Positions 1 to 7,042 of a stretch of 38,785 nucleotides of DNA are shown here, piece by piece (positions within the stretch are counted from its first letter, which is position 1; each line of letters opens with the position of its first letter). The notes under the pieces were generated by a model, which ran no database searches, was not told the origin of the DNA, and saw only the letters and a list, made by a program, of their open reading frames with translations. This DNA is from Candidatus Aminicenantota bacterium (lineage in GTDB: Bacteria > Acidobacteriota > Aminicenantia > Aminicenantales > Aminicenantaceae): positions 1 to 38,785 of the forward strand of contig JAFGMO010000093.1 of the NCBI GenBank assembly GCA_016927475.1. The letters are read 5' to 3'. Position numbers and translations under genes: made by a program.

Positions 1-28
1 CGGTTGGGGGTGAAGCCGTAGGACGCGA

Positions 29-70
29 GCTAACTATTACTATACAGCATGCTGTATTATAATAGTTAGC
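29..70. repeat. Near-perfect 42-bp palindrome (copy A of a dispersed element)
   Basis: The 20-base arms (29-48 and 51-70) match at 18 of 20 positions around a central AT. The ends read GCTAACTATT and AATAGTTAGC, and the core is ACAGCATGCTGT. Related copies lie near 3505-3538 and 6631-6660, each in an intergenic spot. It sits 35 bp upstream of the first methyltransferase gene and includes a TATAAT string, so it could also influence transcription. It resembles an attC end (TAAC/GTTA) but the outer heptamers do not fit the attC consensus exactly. Confidence 0.7.
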
Positions 71-104
71 ATATAGAAACCAAAGAAACGGAAGAAACAA
101 AATC

Positions 105-989
105 ATGAAAAGAAGGATAGAATCAACGGCTTCAAGAACAGCCGAAATGACATGTATATCTCGTGCGTGTTCAGTAATGGAAAAAAACCCATATTATAAG
201 AGTGGCGACACGATTTCTCCTTTATTGCTTCCTGTCTGGTTTAAAGTTTTGATTCGTTTTCCATTAGCTAAAATGTTGCTTATGCGGGTATTTGCTCCAC
301 AAGGCATCTATGAATATGTCATAGCTAGAACTAAATATATTGATTCGGTATTCAAACAAGCCTTGTCCCAACAGTTTGATCAGATCCTTATACTTGGAGC
401 CGGTTTTGATACAAGGGCATTACGATTTCAAGAAGAAATGGGTCAAACAAAAATATTTGAGCTTGATGTCTCCTTGACTCAACAAGCAAAAATCAAACAA
501 TATCAAAAGCGGCACTTGCCTGTACCTGAGAATCTAATATTTATTCCGATCGATTTTGACAAAGAATCCTTATCAGAAAAACTCGATGAATCCGGATTTT
601 GTAAAAACCACAAGAGTTTGTTTGTATTAGAAGGCTTGATCATGTATTTACAACCTGAGTCTGTGGATTTAACATTCCGAACAATACAGGAATACTCGGG
701 AAAGGGAAGTTGGGTGGTGTTTGATTCGGTATACGGTTCAGTCATACGCAAGGAAGGAGACTATTATGGAGAAAACGGGATAGTTCAGACAGTCTCCGGA
801 GCAGGTGAACAATGGAATTTTGGAATTGAGGATGGGCAGATCCGTCAGTTCCTTGAGAACTATAAAATGGACCTCATCAATCAAAAAGATACCAAATCCT
901 TAGAACAGGATTATTTTTGCAGTCCTGATGGCAAAATAATGGGTCGGATAAATGGAACTCATTTCCTTGTTACTTCGGAGTGTAGATAA
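105..989 (+). CDS. Class I SAM-dependent methyltransferase, LCM/TIGR00027 family
   Basis: A 294-residue protein of the leucine carboxyl methyltransferase-like family, which transfers a methyl group from S-adenosylmethionine to an unknown small-molecule or peptide substrate in the cytoplasm. Family marks are ARTKYIDSVF near residues 74-83, the SAM-binding loop LGAGFDTRALRF (97-108), the acidic strand end ELDV (119-122) and EGLIMYL (176-182). Length is normal for the family. The start has a GGAAGAAA ribosome site. The gene stands alone and is AT-rich, and base composition changes sharply about 40 bp after its stop, so it was probably acquired as a single-gene unit. The substrate cannot be read from sequence; bacterial members are often annotated simply as putative methyltransferases. 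Confidence 0.88.
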   Translation: MKRRIESTASRTAEMTCISRACSVMEKNPYYKSGDTISPLLLPVWFKVLIRFPLAKMLLMRVFAPQGIYEYVIARTKYIDSVFKQALSQQFDQILILGAGFDTRALRFQEEMGQTKIFELDVSLTQQAKIKQYQKRHLPVPENLIFIPIDFDKESLSEKLDESGFCKNHKSLFVLEGLIMYLQPESVDLTFRTIQEYSGKGSWVVFDSVYGSVIRKEGDYYGENGIVQTVSGAGEQWNFGIEDGQIRQFLENYKMDLINQKDTKSLEQDYFCSPDGKIMGRINGTHFLVTSECR

Positions 990-1128
990 ACAAAAATAGA
1001 ATAGAAGCAAATATATTACACTTGAATCATACGTTGAGTGCGCCGACAGCATGAGGGCTTCCCAAGGATCTCCTCTAAAGGTCACGCCATGCCCCTCCCT
1101 GTTCTGACGTTGGCGGCTAACTCTGCCA

Positions 1129-1857
1129 TCATCCGGGACCTAGATACCGGGCGATAAAGCCGAGGGTATTCCCTAGACCATGCGCTAGGATCACCGGCCA
1201 GAGATTTCGGCCGAACACGATGTAAAAGGTGCCTAGAACTGCGCCGACGGCTCCAAGGGCAAGGAATCCGAAAAGACCACGGTTGTAAGCGTGCATCGCG
1301 CCAAAGAGGACCGCCTGCAGGAAAACGGCGGTCACCGTTCTCCCTGTGCCGCGTGGCAGCAGCACTTCAAGGCGACGCAGGAGAAATCCCCGGAAGATCA
1401 TCTCCTCGGAGAATCCCCCGATCAGCCATGCGATTGCGATCCACCAAAGGGTTGCCGGCAGATTGCCCGCCAAGTCTCCGAACCGCACGCTGGTGTCCGG
1501 CTTCGGCAGAAACTTCTCGATGAGAATCGTGGCCCCGGCGGACACAGCAAGCCAGGTGACCGTCACCACGGGAACTTGTACGAGCAGCCTACGCAGGCGC
1601 GATGGACGCCGCAGTCCAACATCGCGCCACCGCATCCCACGCCGCCGCAGCAGGAAGGTCGTCAATACAACCGCACATGAAGCGGTAATCGGACCGGCGT
1701 ACCGCTCCGTCACGCAGAAAACGATTATAAAGAACACAACAAGGAAAGCGATCACAACCGCACAATCCACGGCTGCGTCCCGCCGCGCGTGTTTCCCGTC
1801 AACGGCTGTGCTGTCGTCACTGGCCCCGCCACTGGAACCAGTTGCTGAGTCCGGCAT
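1129..1857 (-). CDS. CPBP family intramembrane glutamic endopeptidase
   Basis: A membrane protein of about 242 residues with six or more hydrophobic segments. It carries the three CPBP (type II CAAX protease/Abi) motifs: EExxxR in SEEMIFRG (E151, E152, R156 counted from the ATG at 1857), the second-motif His in FGAMHAYN (H189), and the third His in ILAHGLGN (H226). Catalysis by the paired glutamates and His residues within the membrane is expected. In prokaryotes this family is linked to bacteriocin self-immunity and peptide processing. The frame extends to a GTG at 1866, but the ATG is preceded by an AGGCGG-like site that overlaps the attC-like GCCTAAC heptamer. It is clearly more GC-rich than its neighbours, which indicates transfer. 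Confidence 0.85.
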   Translation of the reverse strand: MPDSATGSSGGASDDSTAVDGKHARRDAAVDCAVVIAFLVVFFIIVFCVTERYAGPITASCAVVLTTFLLRRRGMRWRDVGLRRPSRLRRLLVQVPVVTVTWLAVSAGATILIEKFLPKPDTSVRFGDLAGNLPATLWWIAIAWLIGGFSEEMIFRGFLLRRLEVLLPRGTGRTVTAVFLQAVLFGAMHAYNRGLFGFLALGAVGAVLGTFYIVFGRNLWPVILAHGLGNTLGFIARYLGPG

Positions 1858-1867
1858 TGTGCACACC

Positions 1868-2022
1868 GCCTAACTATTAACCAACATTATTCATAAATTT
1901 TGCCCATATTTTCTTAAAATGGTCATTAAAAATATTTCACTATCAATTTTACCGAAAACCATCATTAAATAATACATACTATTGAAATTATCTGTAGGTG
2001 TCGGCCAAATTTATGAATAATG
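1868..2022. repeat. attC-like heptamer followed by a long-range inverted repeat
   Basis: GCCTAAC (1868-1874) fits the integron R'' consensus RYYYAAC and is followed by TATTA, as in the palindrome at 29-70. Arms 1885-1904 and 2003-2022 are inverted repeats matching at 19 of 20 positions, separated by about 98 AT-rich bases. No R' heptamer (GTTRRRY) follows the right arm, so if this is an attC with a long variable stem its 3' end has been lost. It could also be an unrelated structured or miniature mobile element. Confidence 0.5.
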
Positions 2023-2035
2023 CAGGTAAGATGAT

Positions 2036-2503
2036 TTACTTGGCTAAATAAACAGCCAGGCCAAATACTATGGATGAAATAATTGCCAGCACACCCCCTT
2101 TGATTCCACTGTCAATATGATATTTCATCTCTTTATAATCACTTTTTTCTGCCCCCTTTATGATGATAAATCCCGGTGTGATTTTACAAAAAATCAACAA
2201 ATCTAATATTATCGTATCCCATAAATCAAAAACTAAAAAGAACACAAAAATAATCCCGGTTATTCTGAGTAAGTCATCTGCATGTCTGTAGGCATAAGTG
2301 ACAGGGTATATGACCGTAAAAATAATAAATGGAATCCCAAGCACTGTCAAAAGCATTCTTTCGCTTTTTTTCCTTGGTTCTACTTTTTCTGTGACCGCTT
2401 TTGGCATCCGATGCATCCATATTCTTGGGTTGATAGCCAATGTCGCAAATAGGTAAACAGAGCATATCATGCAATAAATGAGGACGTTGATGATTAATTC
2501 CAT
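2036..2503 (-). CDS. Small membrane protein of unknown function
   Basis: A 155-residue protein with four predicted membrane helices: near residues 1-22, 50-70 (LLTVLGIPFIIFTVIYPVTY), 82-108 and 133-154. No motif I recognise is present. The start at 2503 is chosen over the upstream ATG because a strong GGGAGGTGAG ribosome site sits just before it. The gene stands alone between an inverted repeat and an attC-like heptamer, consistent with a one-gene cassette carried in reverse orientation. Function unknown. Confidence 0.7.
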   Translation of the reverse strand: MELIINVLIYCMICSVYLFATLAINPRIWMHRMPKAVTEKVEPRKKSERMLLTVLGIPFIIFTVIYPVTYAYRHADDLLRITGIIFVFFLVFDLWDTIILDLLIFCKITPGFIIIKGAEKSDYKEMKYHIDSGIKGGVLAIISSIVFGLAVYLAK

Positions 2504-2525
2504 CTCACCTCCCTCAAACAAGAAC

Positions 2526-2532
2526 GCCCAAC
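2526..2532 (+). other. R''-like heptamer GCCCAAC (possible attC remnant)
   Basis: GCCCAAC fits the integron RYYYAAC consensus and has the same orientation as the full attC at 5056. It is followed by TTTTCAGCAGCGG, which is L''-like. No matching R' box is seen within 130 bp. On its own a heptamer match is weak evidence. Confidence 0.25.
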
Positions 2533-2539
2533 GTTATTT

Positions 2540-3388
2540 TCAGCAGCGGGCCGAGGAATACGTAATGAAGCAAGAGGGCTCATGGTGCGATATGTCTAAG
2601 TTCCCTTGCAACCAAGCACTCTTCCGACCACTGCAAGGACGATCAATCCAGATTTTACCCCAGCCTGTGGGATCAATGTTTATCGTTTCGGGGCATTTCC
2701 CATTATTCAAAGAGTCATCGGGTACCGGAAGTACCGGCCAGATAAGGGCGGGATACCGATTCTTCCTTTCCTCCGGAGGCAGCGCTGATAACGCTTCTTT
2801 CTCTTCCGGAGACAACCTCATGCGGGCCAAGAACATGAAAAGTTTTGGTGCCTCCACATATCGTTGCCCCGTATTTGTCACTCCTAACCAATCGAAGGAA
2901 ACGGCCCATTCCGCCTGTGCTATGTTACCTAAATGCCCAATACTCGCCACCCAACCGTTTTTTGCCAGGTAATCAGCCACTTTCTCATTGACATCGATCA
3001 CGGGTTCGTTCTGCAGGCCCCACAGTTGCCATTCGAATGCCTTGTCGAGCGACTGCATCAAATTGTCAACCTTTATGTATTTCGCCATGCCCAACTGAGC
3101 CGACGCATGTAGGACATGTAAGCCCGTGTTTTTGTAAAAATAAAGGCTGCCGCCGTCTTGATCAAACGCAAAATACAAATGGGTACCGTCGTGTTTTATC
3201 CGAAAATGTCGGTTTTTATCCACTTGGACAACTTCCGCATCGTCCCATTCTCCATCCTCGAACACTCCGTCAATTGTAGGCGTGCTGCCAAGTCCGGCAA
3301 TGGGTCCCGATGGTTCAACTTCGTGATCCGGAGAACACCCCAAAAAACAACCAAGAATTAAACTCAGTATTAACAATTGTATTTTCAC
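2540..3388 (-). CDS. Lipoprotein with a CBM9-like beta-sandwich domain
   Basis: A 282-residue exported protein. The first 18 residues form a lipoprotein signal ending in the lipobox FLGC (Cys18). Residues about 35-230 resemble the CBM9-like/DOMON family seen in carbohydrate-binding modules, with the opening signature TIDGVFEDGEWDDA and then HLYFAFDQDGG. The start is a GTG preceded by GGAGCG. The last few residues run into the attC-like sequence at 2526-2550, so the C-terminus may be altered from the original gene. It probably binds a glycan or other ligand at the outer membrane or periplasmic face. No enzyme domain is attached. Confidence 0.7.
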   Translation of the reverse strand: MKIQLLILSLILGCFLGCSPDHEVEPSGPIAGLGSTPTIDGVFEDGEWDDAEVVQVDKNRHFRIKHDGTHLYFAFDQDGGSLYFYKNTGLHVLHASAQLGMAKYIKVDNLMQSLDKAFEWQLWGLQNEPVIDVNEKVADYLAKNGWVASIGHLGNIAQAEWAVSFDWLGVTNTGQRYVEAPKLFMFLARMRLSPEEKEALSALPPEERKNRYPALIWPVLPVPDDSLNNGKCPETINIDPTGWGKIWIDRPCSGRKSAWLQGNLDISHHEPSCFITYSSARC

Positions 3389-3499
3389 AGCAACGCTCCA
3401 TTCATAGGCTTGATGTGACTAAGGCATTTGATACAAGATGCAGAAAATTTTTGTGTTTTATACATTCTGATCATTTCATAAAAATTTCCATTATGGGAC

Positions 3500-3540
3500 A
3501 ATTATTATTACACAGAATGCTGTATGATTATAATAAGGCT
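3500..3540. repeat. Diverged copy C of the dispersed palindrome
   Basis: This stretch carries ATTATTACACAGAATGCTGT and then TTATAATAAGG. It matches the core ATTACTATACAGCATGCTGT and TATAATAG of the palindrome at 29-70 with a two-base insertion. It lies in the gap between the divergent lipoprotein and acetyltransferase genes. Confidence 0.5.
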
Positions 3541-3641
3541 TAAGAAATATTCGACTTCGAGTATAATATGGATAACAGTTACGGCAAAATCAATAGAGTT
3601 TAATAGTATTATAGTGAGATTGTCATTAAAGGAGGATTAAA

Positions 3642-4439
3642 GTGAAACTTGTCGACATCAATGCTGACACGGAAAAAGCTTTCTTCACCTGTCTGAACCA
3701 TGAAGAACCCGAGAACTTAGAGCACACCGCGCCTCTCAGGAACTGGTACGCGGAATACAAAAACAAAGGATACAAAGCCCGGATTCTCATACTGGACGAC
3801 GGCAGAATCGTGGGAAAATGTCATTATATACCCATCGAGCATTCGCCATTCGTCGGCAAAAATTTACTGGCAATCCTATGCATAACTGTCTATCCGTACG
3901 AGCATCACATGGGCGATCAGAGGGGTAAGGGATATGGCCGGTTCATGCTAAATCATATTGAGCAATATGCACGGTCTTCCGGATTTAGTGGTGTTGTCGC
4001 TTGGGCTATGGACTGGCATTGGAATCCAGTATCATTTTATCAACATATGGGATACTCGATTGCAGATAAAGAAGACAAAGTAGTCGTTGTCTGGAAGTCG
4101 TTTGATGATGATGCTGAACCGCCAGCACTTCTTCGTCTGGACAACACCATTGTTGAAGAAAGTGAAAAGGTGCATGTTTTGGTGGCAGATAATCCGTGGT
4201 GTAATGGGAATTGGAAACTGATGGTAACAAGAGAAGCTATCAAGGGAATAGAACAACTTGTTGAATACACCGAAGTTGAAACCCCTTTTAAAAATCGGAT
4301 CATTCATCTCGGGTATGTTGGTGGTATTTTTCTGGATGGAAAAGCTTATCGTCCCTATCAACTAATAGATAAAAGTGCGGATTTGCGTGCTGAAATTATA
4401 AAAATCCATAAACAAAAGAAGCAAAAATCAAATGAATAA
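3642..4439 (+). CDS. GNAT N-acetyltransferase with YoaP-like C-terminal extension
   Basis: A 265-residue protein. Residues about 1-150 form a GNAT fold that binds acetyl-CoA; the pyrophosphate-binding loop is DQRGKGYGRFML (R94 to G99), followed by WNPVSFYQHMGY, typical of motif B. Residues about 165-255 make a second domain (WCNGNWKL, IIHLGYVGGIFLDGKAY) resembling the thioredoxin-like tail of YoaP-type acetyltransferases, although no Cys pair remains. That domain assignment is moderate. The start is GTG with an ideal AAAGGAGG site. The stop overlaps the next gene by 8 bp, so both are translated together and probably travel on one cassette ended by the attC at 5056. The substrate is unknown. 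Confidence 0.82.
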   Translation: MKLVDINADTEKAFFTCLNHEEPENLEHTAPLRNWYAEYKNKGYKARILILDDGRIVGKCHYIPIEHSPFVGKNLLAILCITVYPYEHHMGDQRGKGYGRFMLNHIEQYARSSGFSGVVAWAMDWHWNPVSFYQHMGYSIADKEDKVVVVWKSFDDDAEPPALLRLDNTIVEESEKVHVLVADNPWCNGNWKLMVTREAIKGIEQLVEYTEVETPFKNRIIHLGYVGGIFLDGKAYRPYQLIDKSADLRAEIIKIHKQKKQKSNE

Positions 4440-5061
4440 TCCCTGGCTAAAAATTTCAGCACCAGACTATGAAGGACATATGGGGCTTCCTGAAGTCAAC
4501 CAGTTGTCATTTCTGGGAGATGTGTTCAAAGAATTTCTGGCTAAATACGAGTGCAGCTCAGTGGCTTATCTTGGATGTGCAACGGGAAATGGGCTTGAGC
4601 ACATCAGCAACAGAAAAACACGTAGACTAACTGCTATCGACATTAATCCAGAATACTTGGAAGTTCTCCGAAATCGATATAAATCTAGAATTCCATACCT
4701 GGAGATAATTGAAGAAGACCTCAATAAATATCAAGGAAACGGCCGGCAGTATTCGCTGATTTTCGCGGGATTGCTTTTTGAATATCTGGATCCTTTGCCG
4801 CTGCTAAGGAAAATTTCAAAATGGCTAAAAAAAACAGGAATTTTGGCGGTTGTTTTGCAGTTGCCGGACAAATACACAAAAAAAGTTTCAGACACACCAT
4901 ATCCAAGCCTAAAGTTTCTTGATCCGATAATGAAGCTCGTTTCCGATCATGATTTCAAAATAATGGCAAAGGAAAGCGGACTCAAGGAACTTGAGGGAAA
5001 AAGAGTTACATTAGAAAGTGGAAAGGCATTTTATATTGGAGCATATGGAAAGATTGTTTAA
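4432..5061 (+). CDS. Class I SAM-dependent methyltransferase
   Basis: A 209-residue Rossmann-type methyltransferase. The SAM-binding motif I is VAYLGCATGNGLEHI (about residues 44-58), motif II ends in TAIDINPEY, and motif IV is LIFAGLLFEYLDP. Length is typical of small class I enzymes. It overlaps the upstream acetyltransferase (ATGAATAA junction), suggesting a two-step modification of one substrate. The stop codon lies inside the R'' heptamer of the attC at 5056-5113, a common arrangement for cassette genes. The substrate cannot be inferred. Confidence 0.82.
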   Translation: MNNPWLKISAPDYEGHMGLPEVNQLSFLGDVFKEFLAKYECSSVAYLGCATGNGLEHISNRKTRRLTAIDINPEYLEVLRNRYKSRIPYLEIIEEDLNKYQGNGRQYSLIFAGLLFEYLDPLPLLRKISKWLKKTGILAVVLQLPDKYTKKVSDTPYPSLKFLDPIMKLVSDHDFKIMAKESGLKELEGKRVTLESGKAFYIGAYGKIV

Positions 5062-5113
5062 CAAGTAAATTCAGCCTTGAGTTTACGAGTCGGCTGCATT
5101 TGCTTGGTTAGGT
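5056..5113 (+). other. Integron-type attC recombination site
   Basis: A 58-bp site with R'' = GTTTAAC (5056-5062, fits RYYYAAC) and R' = GTTAGGT (5107-5113, fits GTTRRRY). Between them, TTCAGCC (5070-5076) and GGCTGC (5092-5097) are the complementary L boxes. The arm AAGTAAAT pairs with ATTTGCTT apart from a wobble and single unpaired bases, as expected for a folded bottom-strand attC. The loop is 5077-5091. It directly follows the methyltransferase stop codon, so it marks the 3' end of a cassette carrying the acetyltransferase and methyltransferase. Confidence 0.8.
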
Positions 5114-5181
5114 ATTTTGAGGGCGTTCATTCACCAGCATTCTTTCCACAATTCAGTATTTCCTCCTTTGTCCATTATTAA

Positions 5182-5799
5182 TTAGAAAATAAACGGAACT
5201 AGCCGTTTAACCTTCCGGCTGTAGGACCGGTACTCTTCAGCAAATGTTTCGGATAGCTGTTTTTCCTCTATAGAAAGCACACGTAAGACCAGTATGAGGT
5301 AGATGATAAACAGGGCAATTACAAAGAGCGACTGTACCACAAGTGCAAGGCCCAATGTCACAGACAACACACCTGCATTTAATGGATTCCTCACCAAAGA
5401 ATATATACCCCAGGTAACCAGCGGGTCCTGGGAGCGTGGAGCAAAGCCTCCAGGCTGAAAGGTGTTGCGCAAAGCCAGGAAACCAAATACGATCATTAAG
5501 GTACCGAAAATTATTAAAGCAATGCCAATAGCCTCTAATCCATAGATTAGCAAAGGGATGGCTAAAGCCAAGTGAGTCAGATCTAAGATCTGATACCAAC
5601 CCATAATCAGGGAAACAGCAATCAAAGGGATAAACAAAATGAGTATAGCCGTGTTGAAATAGTTCTCTGCTATGACTATACCTTGTCCTTCGGGTTTAAT
5701 CTGCAGAAATCTCCCAGTGAAGACCAGCATAGCCCCGCCCTGCAATGCCAACACTACGAATAAAAATATCCCAACTCCTTGCCCGCCTATTAGATGCAT
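5182..5799 (-). CDS. Isoprenylcysteine carboxyl methyltransferase (ICMT/PEMT-type) membrane protein
   Basis: A 205-residue membrane protein with about five hydrophobic segments and the conserved C-terminal SAM-binding region of the ICMT/PEMT families: WGIYSLVRNPLNAG, where the usual R-H-P is R-N-P, then EEKQLSETFAEEYRSYSRKV near the end. The start at 5799 is preferred because of an AAGGAGG site five bases upstream; the longer frame lacks one. Bacterial members methylate lipid or small thiol/carboxyl substrates at the membrane, and the specific substrate is unknown. It is the first of three such genes in the window. It lies in reverse orientation just beyond the attC. Confidence 0.75.
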   Translation of the reverse strand: MHLIGGQGVGIFLFVVLALQGGAMLVFTGRFLQIKPEGQGIVIAENYFNTAILILFIPLIAVSLIMGWYQILDLTHLALAIPLLIYGLEAIGIALIIFGTLMIVFGFLALRNTFQPGGFAPRSQDPLVTWGIYSLVRNPLNAGVLSVTLGLALVVQSLFVIALFIIYLILVLRVLSIEEKQLSETFAEEYRSYSRKVKRLVPFIF

Positions 5800-5866
5800 G
5801 AATATCCTCCTTGTCACATAAAGGTACTGGTCAGGCATGCTATATCGCATCGCCTGGACCTGCTGG

Positions 5867-6562
5867 TTAGTCTTCTTTCAATGCTTCCATCAGTGCTGCC
5901 CTCGCCAGCAGGCGCGTCGAATCAAGCGTTGGTAAGGGACAGTCGTTGGGATCGACAAGCAGCGGGATTTCAGTACATCCTAATACTACTCCGTCGCACC
6001 CTTGATCCTTCATCCTTTGAATCACCGTGTTGAAGTAACGGCGGGACTGTTCCGAAAAAACACCATTCACGAGCTCGGAGAAGATGATCGCATCAATCCG
6101 TTCGCGTTCCGACTCCATCGGGATCTGGAAGGCAATTCCGTATCTCCGAAGGACATCGGGATAGACGGGTCCGGTCATGAGGTACTTCGTTCCAGTGATC
6201 GCAAGGGTTTTGAATCTTCGTGACTTCGCTTCATTCGCGACCACCCCGGCGATGTGAAGCCAGGGTATGGGCGAATCCGAGACAACCAGATCAAATGCTT
6301 TGTGGATGGTGTTATCAGGACATATGGCCAACTGGGCCCCAATAGCCTCAAGTTTCTTCACCGAGGAGAGCATCAGCTTGGCCACTTCGGGCCAGTTCCC
6401 ATAACGAATGTGAACCATGTACTTGCCCAGGGGATGGGTGTGCATGGACACTTCGGGGTGCATATGCTCTCCCATAAGCTCTGGTGCCTCTTTGCACAGC
6501 GTTCGGTAGCACAGCGCAGCACCTTCCGCACTGCACGCCACGATTCCAATATGTTTCGTCAT
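5867..6562 (-). CDS. Aspartate/glutamate racemase family protein
   Basis: A 231-residue protein of the YgeA/RacX-like amino-acid racemase family. These are cofactor-independent enzymes that use two cysteines to invert an alpha carbon. The second catalytic motif is intact: GVVLGCTEIPLLV with C196. The first motif reads CPDNTIHKAF, with Asp83 directly before the conserved Asn84-Thr85 and the nearest Cys at 81, where the usual form has Cys two residues before the Asn. The first acid/base may therefore differ, and the reaction may not be classic aspartate racemisation. The start at 6562 is chosen for its GGAG site and normal family length; the longer frame adds 38 unlikely residues. Confidence 0.8.
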   Translation of the reverse strand: MTKHIGIVACSAEGAALCYRTLCKEAPELMGEHMHPEVSMHTHPLGKYMVHIRYGNWPEVAKLMLSSVKKLEAIGAQLAICPDNTIHKAFDLVVSDSPIPWLHIAGVVANEAKSRRFKTLAITGTKYLMTGPVYPDVLRRYGIAFQIPMESERERIDAIIFSELVNGVFSEQSRRYFNTVIQRMKDQGCDGVVLGCTEIPLLVDPNDCPLPTLDSTRLLARAALMEALKED

Positions 6563-6630
6563 GTTTACTCCAAATAAACCAACGGCTAAAAGATGAATAG
6601 AATGCCTTTTCTCATTTGTTTCGCCGCGCG

Positions 6631-6665
6631 TAACTATTATAATACTGCATGTTATATAATAAAAA
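6631..6665. repeat. Copy B of the dispersed palindrome
   Basis: TAACTATTATAATACTGCATG matches the bottom strand of the palindrome at 29-70 in 20 of 21 positions; the right half is degraded. It lies between the racemase start and the MBL remnant. Confidence 0.6.
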
Positions 6666-6686
6666 TTGGGCAACACTCAGTGAACA

Positions 6687-6842
6687 ATGGCCAAAATAAC
6701 ACCCGTGACGATTGTGAACATCGGTTACCGCTCAACCAACTACTGGGTTGTAAGCGCAGGCACATCTCGGTTGCTTGTCGACATCGGTTGGCCAGGGAAC
6801 CTCGGAACCATGAAGACAAACCTCAGGAGAAAAGGTCAATAG
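6687..6842 (+). pseudogene. N-terminal remnant of an MBL-fold metallo-hydrolase
   Basis: A 51-residue open frame ending in TAG. Its sequence (VNIGYRSTNYWVV, then RLLVDIGWPGNLG) is the typical first strand pair and VDxG turn of a metallo-beta-lactamase fold hydrolase. The zinc-binding HxHxDH motif and everything after it are absent, so the gene is truncated and cannot be active. No further MBL sequence is seen downstream before the permease gene. Confidence 0.65.
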
Positions 6843-7042
6843 ACGAAACAGCATAACTGCCGAGTTCTTCTCAAGCTGTAATACATATCTATATCCAACC
6901 ATATAAAGAAAAGGGACGTTGTCCTTTCAGAGAAAGTTAGAACTTTTTTGCAACCTTTTGGGTTGAGCTTGCGTATATATTTGTGAAACACAAAAAAATA
7001 AAAAGATAAAAAAGAGAGCAATGAGTTTTCCCCGGATGAAAA
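6843..7042. other. Intergenic stretch with two small hairpins
   Basis: This AT-rich stretch between the MBL remnant and the permease holds two adjacent hairpins: AAAGGGAC/GTCCTTT near 6910-6928, and AAAGTT/AACTTT followed by a run of T near 6933-6949. The second could be a weak terminator. No convincing sigma-70 promoter for the permease is seen. With the palindrome at 6631 and the MBL remnant, it fills the roughly 480 bp between the racemase and permease genes. Confidence 0.35.

Noticed and set aside
1291..1873. Two long plus-strand open frames over the CPBP gene
   Set aside because: They are antisense shadows of a GC-rich gene; their translations are Arg/Pro/His-rich with no domain, and the minus-strand frame has all CPBP motifs.
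2478..3361. Plus-strand open frames over the lipoprotein gene
   Set aside because: No ribosome sites or recognisable domains; the minus-strand frame has a lipobox signal and a CBM9-like pattern.
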